Shown here: positions 62,065-64,000 of the stretch, one piece after another | How positions within the stretch are numbered: position 1 is the stretch's first letter | How the letters are laid out: each line of letters opens with the position of its first letter | Assembly: GCA_903884235.1 (NCBI GenBank) | Contig: CAISEB010000023.1 | Location: 62,001-126,000 of the forward strand | DNA: 64,000 bases | Direction of reading: 5' to 3' | From: an uncultured Pseudomonadota bacterium | Lineage (GTDB): Bacteria; Pseudomonadota; Gammaproteobacteria; Steroidobacterales; Steroidobacteraceae | The notes under the pieces: generated by a model | The model's input: only the letters and a program-made list of their open reading frames with translations | Told to the model about the DNA's origin: nothing | Database searches by the model: none | Program-made: the position numbers and the translations under genes

Positions 62065-64000
62065 ATGTCCGATCGTGCTTACTTCAGGCGCGCGCTGCTG
62101 CTTTCATCCGCGGTCGCCGGCGTCCTGGCCATCTCCGCCGCCGCCTACGCTGAGTCTGAGGCCGACGCCGCGGCCCGCAAGGCTGGCAACGCGCTCGAGG
62201 AGATTGTCGTCCTCGCGCAACGCACGACGTTGGAGATTGCGCGTGAAGCACAGGAGCAGGCGCCAAACCTGATCAACCTGACCACGGCGACGGAAATCGC
62301 CCGCCTGCCGGACGTGAACACCGGCGAGGCAGTGCGTCGCATCCCAGGCGTCTCCCTCGAGACGGATACGGGTGAAGGTCGGTATGTCAACATCCGCGGC
62401 CTTGATGCGGACTTCAACAGCACGACCTTCGGTGGCCTGCGCCTGCCGCCGACGAACACGAGCTCGCCGTCGGGCGCCGGCCGCGCGGTGGCTTTCGACT
62501 CGATCCCGATCGGCTTCATCGGCGCGATCATGGTGACCAAGAGCAACCTGCCGGAGCAGGACGCCGAGGCACTCGGCGGTACGATCGATATCACGCCGAA
62601 GACGGCCAGTCCCGACGGCAAGCCGTTCGTCGAGGTCAAGATCGGCAGTGGCGAGGAACTGCAGCGGCATACCGGTATCACCGACCTTGCACTGACGGCA
62701 GGCACGCGCTTCGGCGGCTCAGGCGGCTACCAGCCGTTCAGCATTCTCGTGACCGCGTCCATCTACAATGATGGGCGCGGCATCGACGACGCAGAGGCAG
62801 GATTCTACGACGAGCAACCGTCCGTCCCTGACCACGCAGTCGCCTCGTTCGAGGAGCGCTACTACCAGTACCATCGTCGCCGCCACGGCTACGGAATCGA
62901 CCTCGGATACGAGCCGGACGCGAACAACAAGTATTTCGTGCGCTACTACGACGCGGGCTACACCGAAGACAAGTACCGCGACCTGATGCAGTGGAACTTC
63001 TCGGATCCGTCGGGCGATCCGACCGTGATCACGTTCAACCCCAGCAACCACAACCAGTTCATCACGCCGGTTGACTCGATTCGCGTCAACATGCAGAACG
63101 AGCAGGAAACGCTGACGCAGCGGGTCGCTGAGATTGGCGGCAAGAACCGCATCGGCGACAATACGCTCGATTATCACATCGGATACACGAAGGGCAGCTA
63201 CTACATGCCCTTCAATTACAACTACTCCTTCAACAATCCGAACGTCACCAGCGCCTACTACGACAATACGACCAACGCGAACTGGCCGACCGTCGGCGTG
63301 GTCGCCCCGGCTGGCTACAATCCGTACAACGCGGCGGACTACACGTTGCGAAAGATGACGAATTCGACGCAGGACATCAACGACCATGAAATCGCTGTTG
63401 GCGTGAACCTGGTCGTTCCGACGCACTACACCGAACGAGCGGACGAGCAGTTCAAGTTCGGCGTCAATGCCCGCATGCGCAAGAAGTCGGGCGATTCGTG
63501 GGGCTGGTCGATTCCAGTGGGAGCTGGCGGTGCCCCCGCGATCACGCTCGACACGGTGTCCTCCGTTGGGCCGATCGGCTATTACCAGAGCAGCTACACG
63601 CTGCCGCCGCTCGCCGATCCGACGGCGCTGCGTGCGTTCTACAACGCCAACATCGCGTTGCAGAGTTCCCCGAGCGTCGCCGACATCCTGCTCAGCACGG
63701 TGGACGACAAGGAAGACGTGTACGCGGCTTACGGCCAGTACCAGTGGGGATACGGCAAGCTCGGCATGATCGCTGGCGTCCGCATCGAGGAGACGCGCGC
63801 GACCTACTCGGCGTACAAGCAGGATTCGTCCGTCGGGTCGACCTGCCCCGACTATTGCCCGGTCTCCACGGACCGGAACTACACGAACCTGTTCCCGACC
63901 GCGCAGTTGCGCTACGAGTTCCAGCCGGACCTCATCGGACGCATCGCCCTTTCCTCGACCGTGGCGCGTCCGGGATTCCAGCAGGTGACGGCGACGACGC
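62065..64000 (+). CDS. TonB-dependent receptor (TonB-Xanth-Caul type), partial
   Basis: 645 residues visible from ATG 62065; the frame is open to the window end. A signal peptide (LLLSSAVAGVLAISAAAYAE) is followed by a TonB-box-like LEEIVVLAQR and a plug with LPDVNTGEAVRRIPGVS, YVNIRGLDADFNSTTFGG and the AEALGGTIDITPK motif. These mark the TIGR01782-like family common in Xanthomonas and Caulobacter, often used for complex carbohydrates. The barrel continues past 64000 (TVARPGFQQV near the edge is a typical late-barrel motif), so about 200 residues are missing. Confidence 0.93.
   Translation, partial: MSDRAYFRRALLLSSAVAGVLAISAAAYAESEADAAARKAGNALEEIVVLAQRTTLEIAREAQEQAPNLINLTTATEIARLPDVNTGEAVRRIPGVSLETDTGEGRYVNIRGLDADFNSTTFGGLRLPPTNTSSPSGAGRAVAFDSIPIGFIGAIMVTKSNLPEQDAEALGGTIDITPKTASPDGKPFVEVKIGSGEELQRHTGITDLALTAGTRFGGSGGYQPFSILVTASIYNDGRGIDDAEAGFYDEQPSVPDHAVASFEERYYQYHRRRHGYGIDLGYEPDANNKYFVRYYDAGYTEDKYRDLMQWNFSDPSGDPTVITFNPSNHNQFITPVDSIRVNMQNEQETLTQRVAEIGGKNRIGDNTLDYHIGYTKGSYYMPFNYNYSFNNPNVTSAYYDNTTNANWPTVGVVAPAGYNPYNAADYTLRKMTNSTQDINDHEIAVGVNLVVPTHYTERADEQFKFGVNARMRKKSGDSWGWSIPVGAGGAPAITLDTVSSVGPIGYYQSSYTLPPLADPTALRAFYNANIALQSSPSVADILLSTVDDKEDVYAAYGQYQWGYGKLGMIAGVRIEETRATYSAYKQDSSVGSTCPDYCPVSTDRNYTNLFPTAQLRYEFQPDLIGRIALSSTVARPGFQQVTATT

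Noticed and set aside
1-64000. CRISPR arrays, tRNA or rRNA genes, insertion sequences, prophage
   Set aside because: I saw no regularly spaced repeats, cloverleaf-like sequences, transposase or phage motifs on either strand.

Overview
A 64 kb, very GC-rich, gene-dense window with mostly short intergenic gaps, frequent ATGA/GTGA start-stop overlaps and GTG/TTG starts. The gene content (three TonB-dependent receptors, PhhAB phenylalanine hydroxylase, SelO, bactofilins, acyl-CoA enzymes, quinohemoprotein amine dehydrogenase) fits an aerobic Gram-negative proteobacterium, most likely a gammaproteobacterium of the Steroidobacter/Nevskia/Xanthomonas kind. That placement is inference from gene content. 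I saw no rRNA, tRNA, CRISPR array, transposase or phage gene.

Layout. 1-4134 (-): a MoxR ATPase and a DUF2201 metallopeptidase/VWA-like protein, flanked by two paralogous proteins of unknown function. 4253-7213: HAD phosphatase, an iron-sulfur protein of the F420-hydrogenase beta/BciB family, and an alpha/beta hydrolase. 7284-13488: TonB receptor, thioesterase, secreted amidase, secreted lipase-like hydrolase. 13496-15201: phhA-phhB and a divergent Lrp-type regulator with an inverted repeat between them. 15223-18357: methyltransferase-like membrane protein, a hybrid ORF with an Old Yellow Enzyme tail, aldo/keto reductase, DMT permease. 18583-23038: a four-gene 2-oxoacid oxidoreductase operon whose last gene fuses an NAD(P)H:acceptor module to a ferredoxin. 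23046-35798: SelO, DUF885 peptidase, HpaI-type aldolase, MscS channel, two bactofilins, a 1040-residue BNR-repeat protein, transaldolase, MFS permease. 35973-43163: acyl-CoA metabolism (enoyl-CoA hydratase, two acyl-CoA dehydrogenases, ADP-forming acyl-CoA synthetase, AMP-forming acyl-CoA ligase).

43170-60510 is the most notable part. A FIST-domain sensor, a hybrid histidine kinase and a convergent LuxR-type response regulator resemble the NosP-NahK-ErbR (AgmR) set beside the exa ethanol-oxidation genes of Pseudomonas aeruginosa. They are followed by an aldehyde dehydrogenase, a TonB receptor, an acyl-CoA ligase and a complete quinohemoprotein amine dehydrogenase operon (qhpG-A-D-C-B-F-E). 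The gamma-subunit precursor QhpC keeps all residues for the three Cys-Asp/Glu thioethers and for the cysteine tryptophylquinone cofactor.

A working model (inference): an amine is oxidised in the periplasm by QhpABC, the aldehyde is oxidised by the aldehyde dehydrogenase, and the acid is activated by the acyl-CoA ligase and degraded by the acyl-CoA enzymes at 36-43 kb. The FIST/kinase/regulator set would control this in place of the AraC-type QhpR, which I do not see here. The right edge holds a secreted beta-propeller protein and a divergent TonB receptor that runs out of the window.
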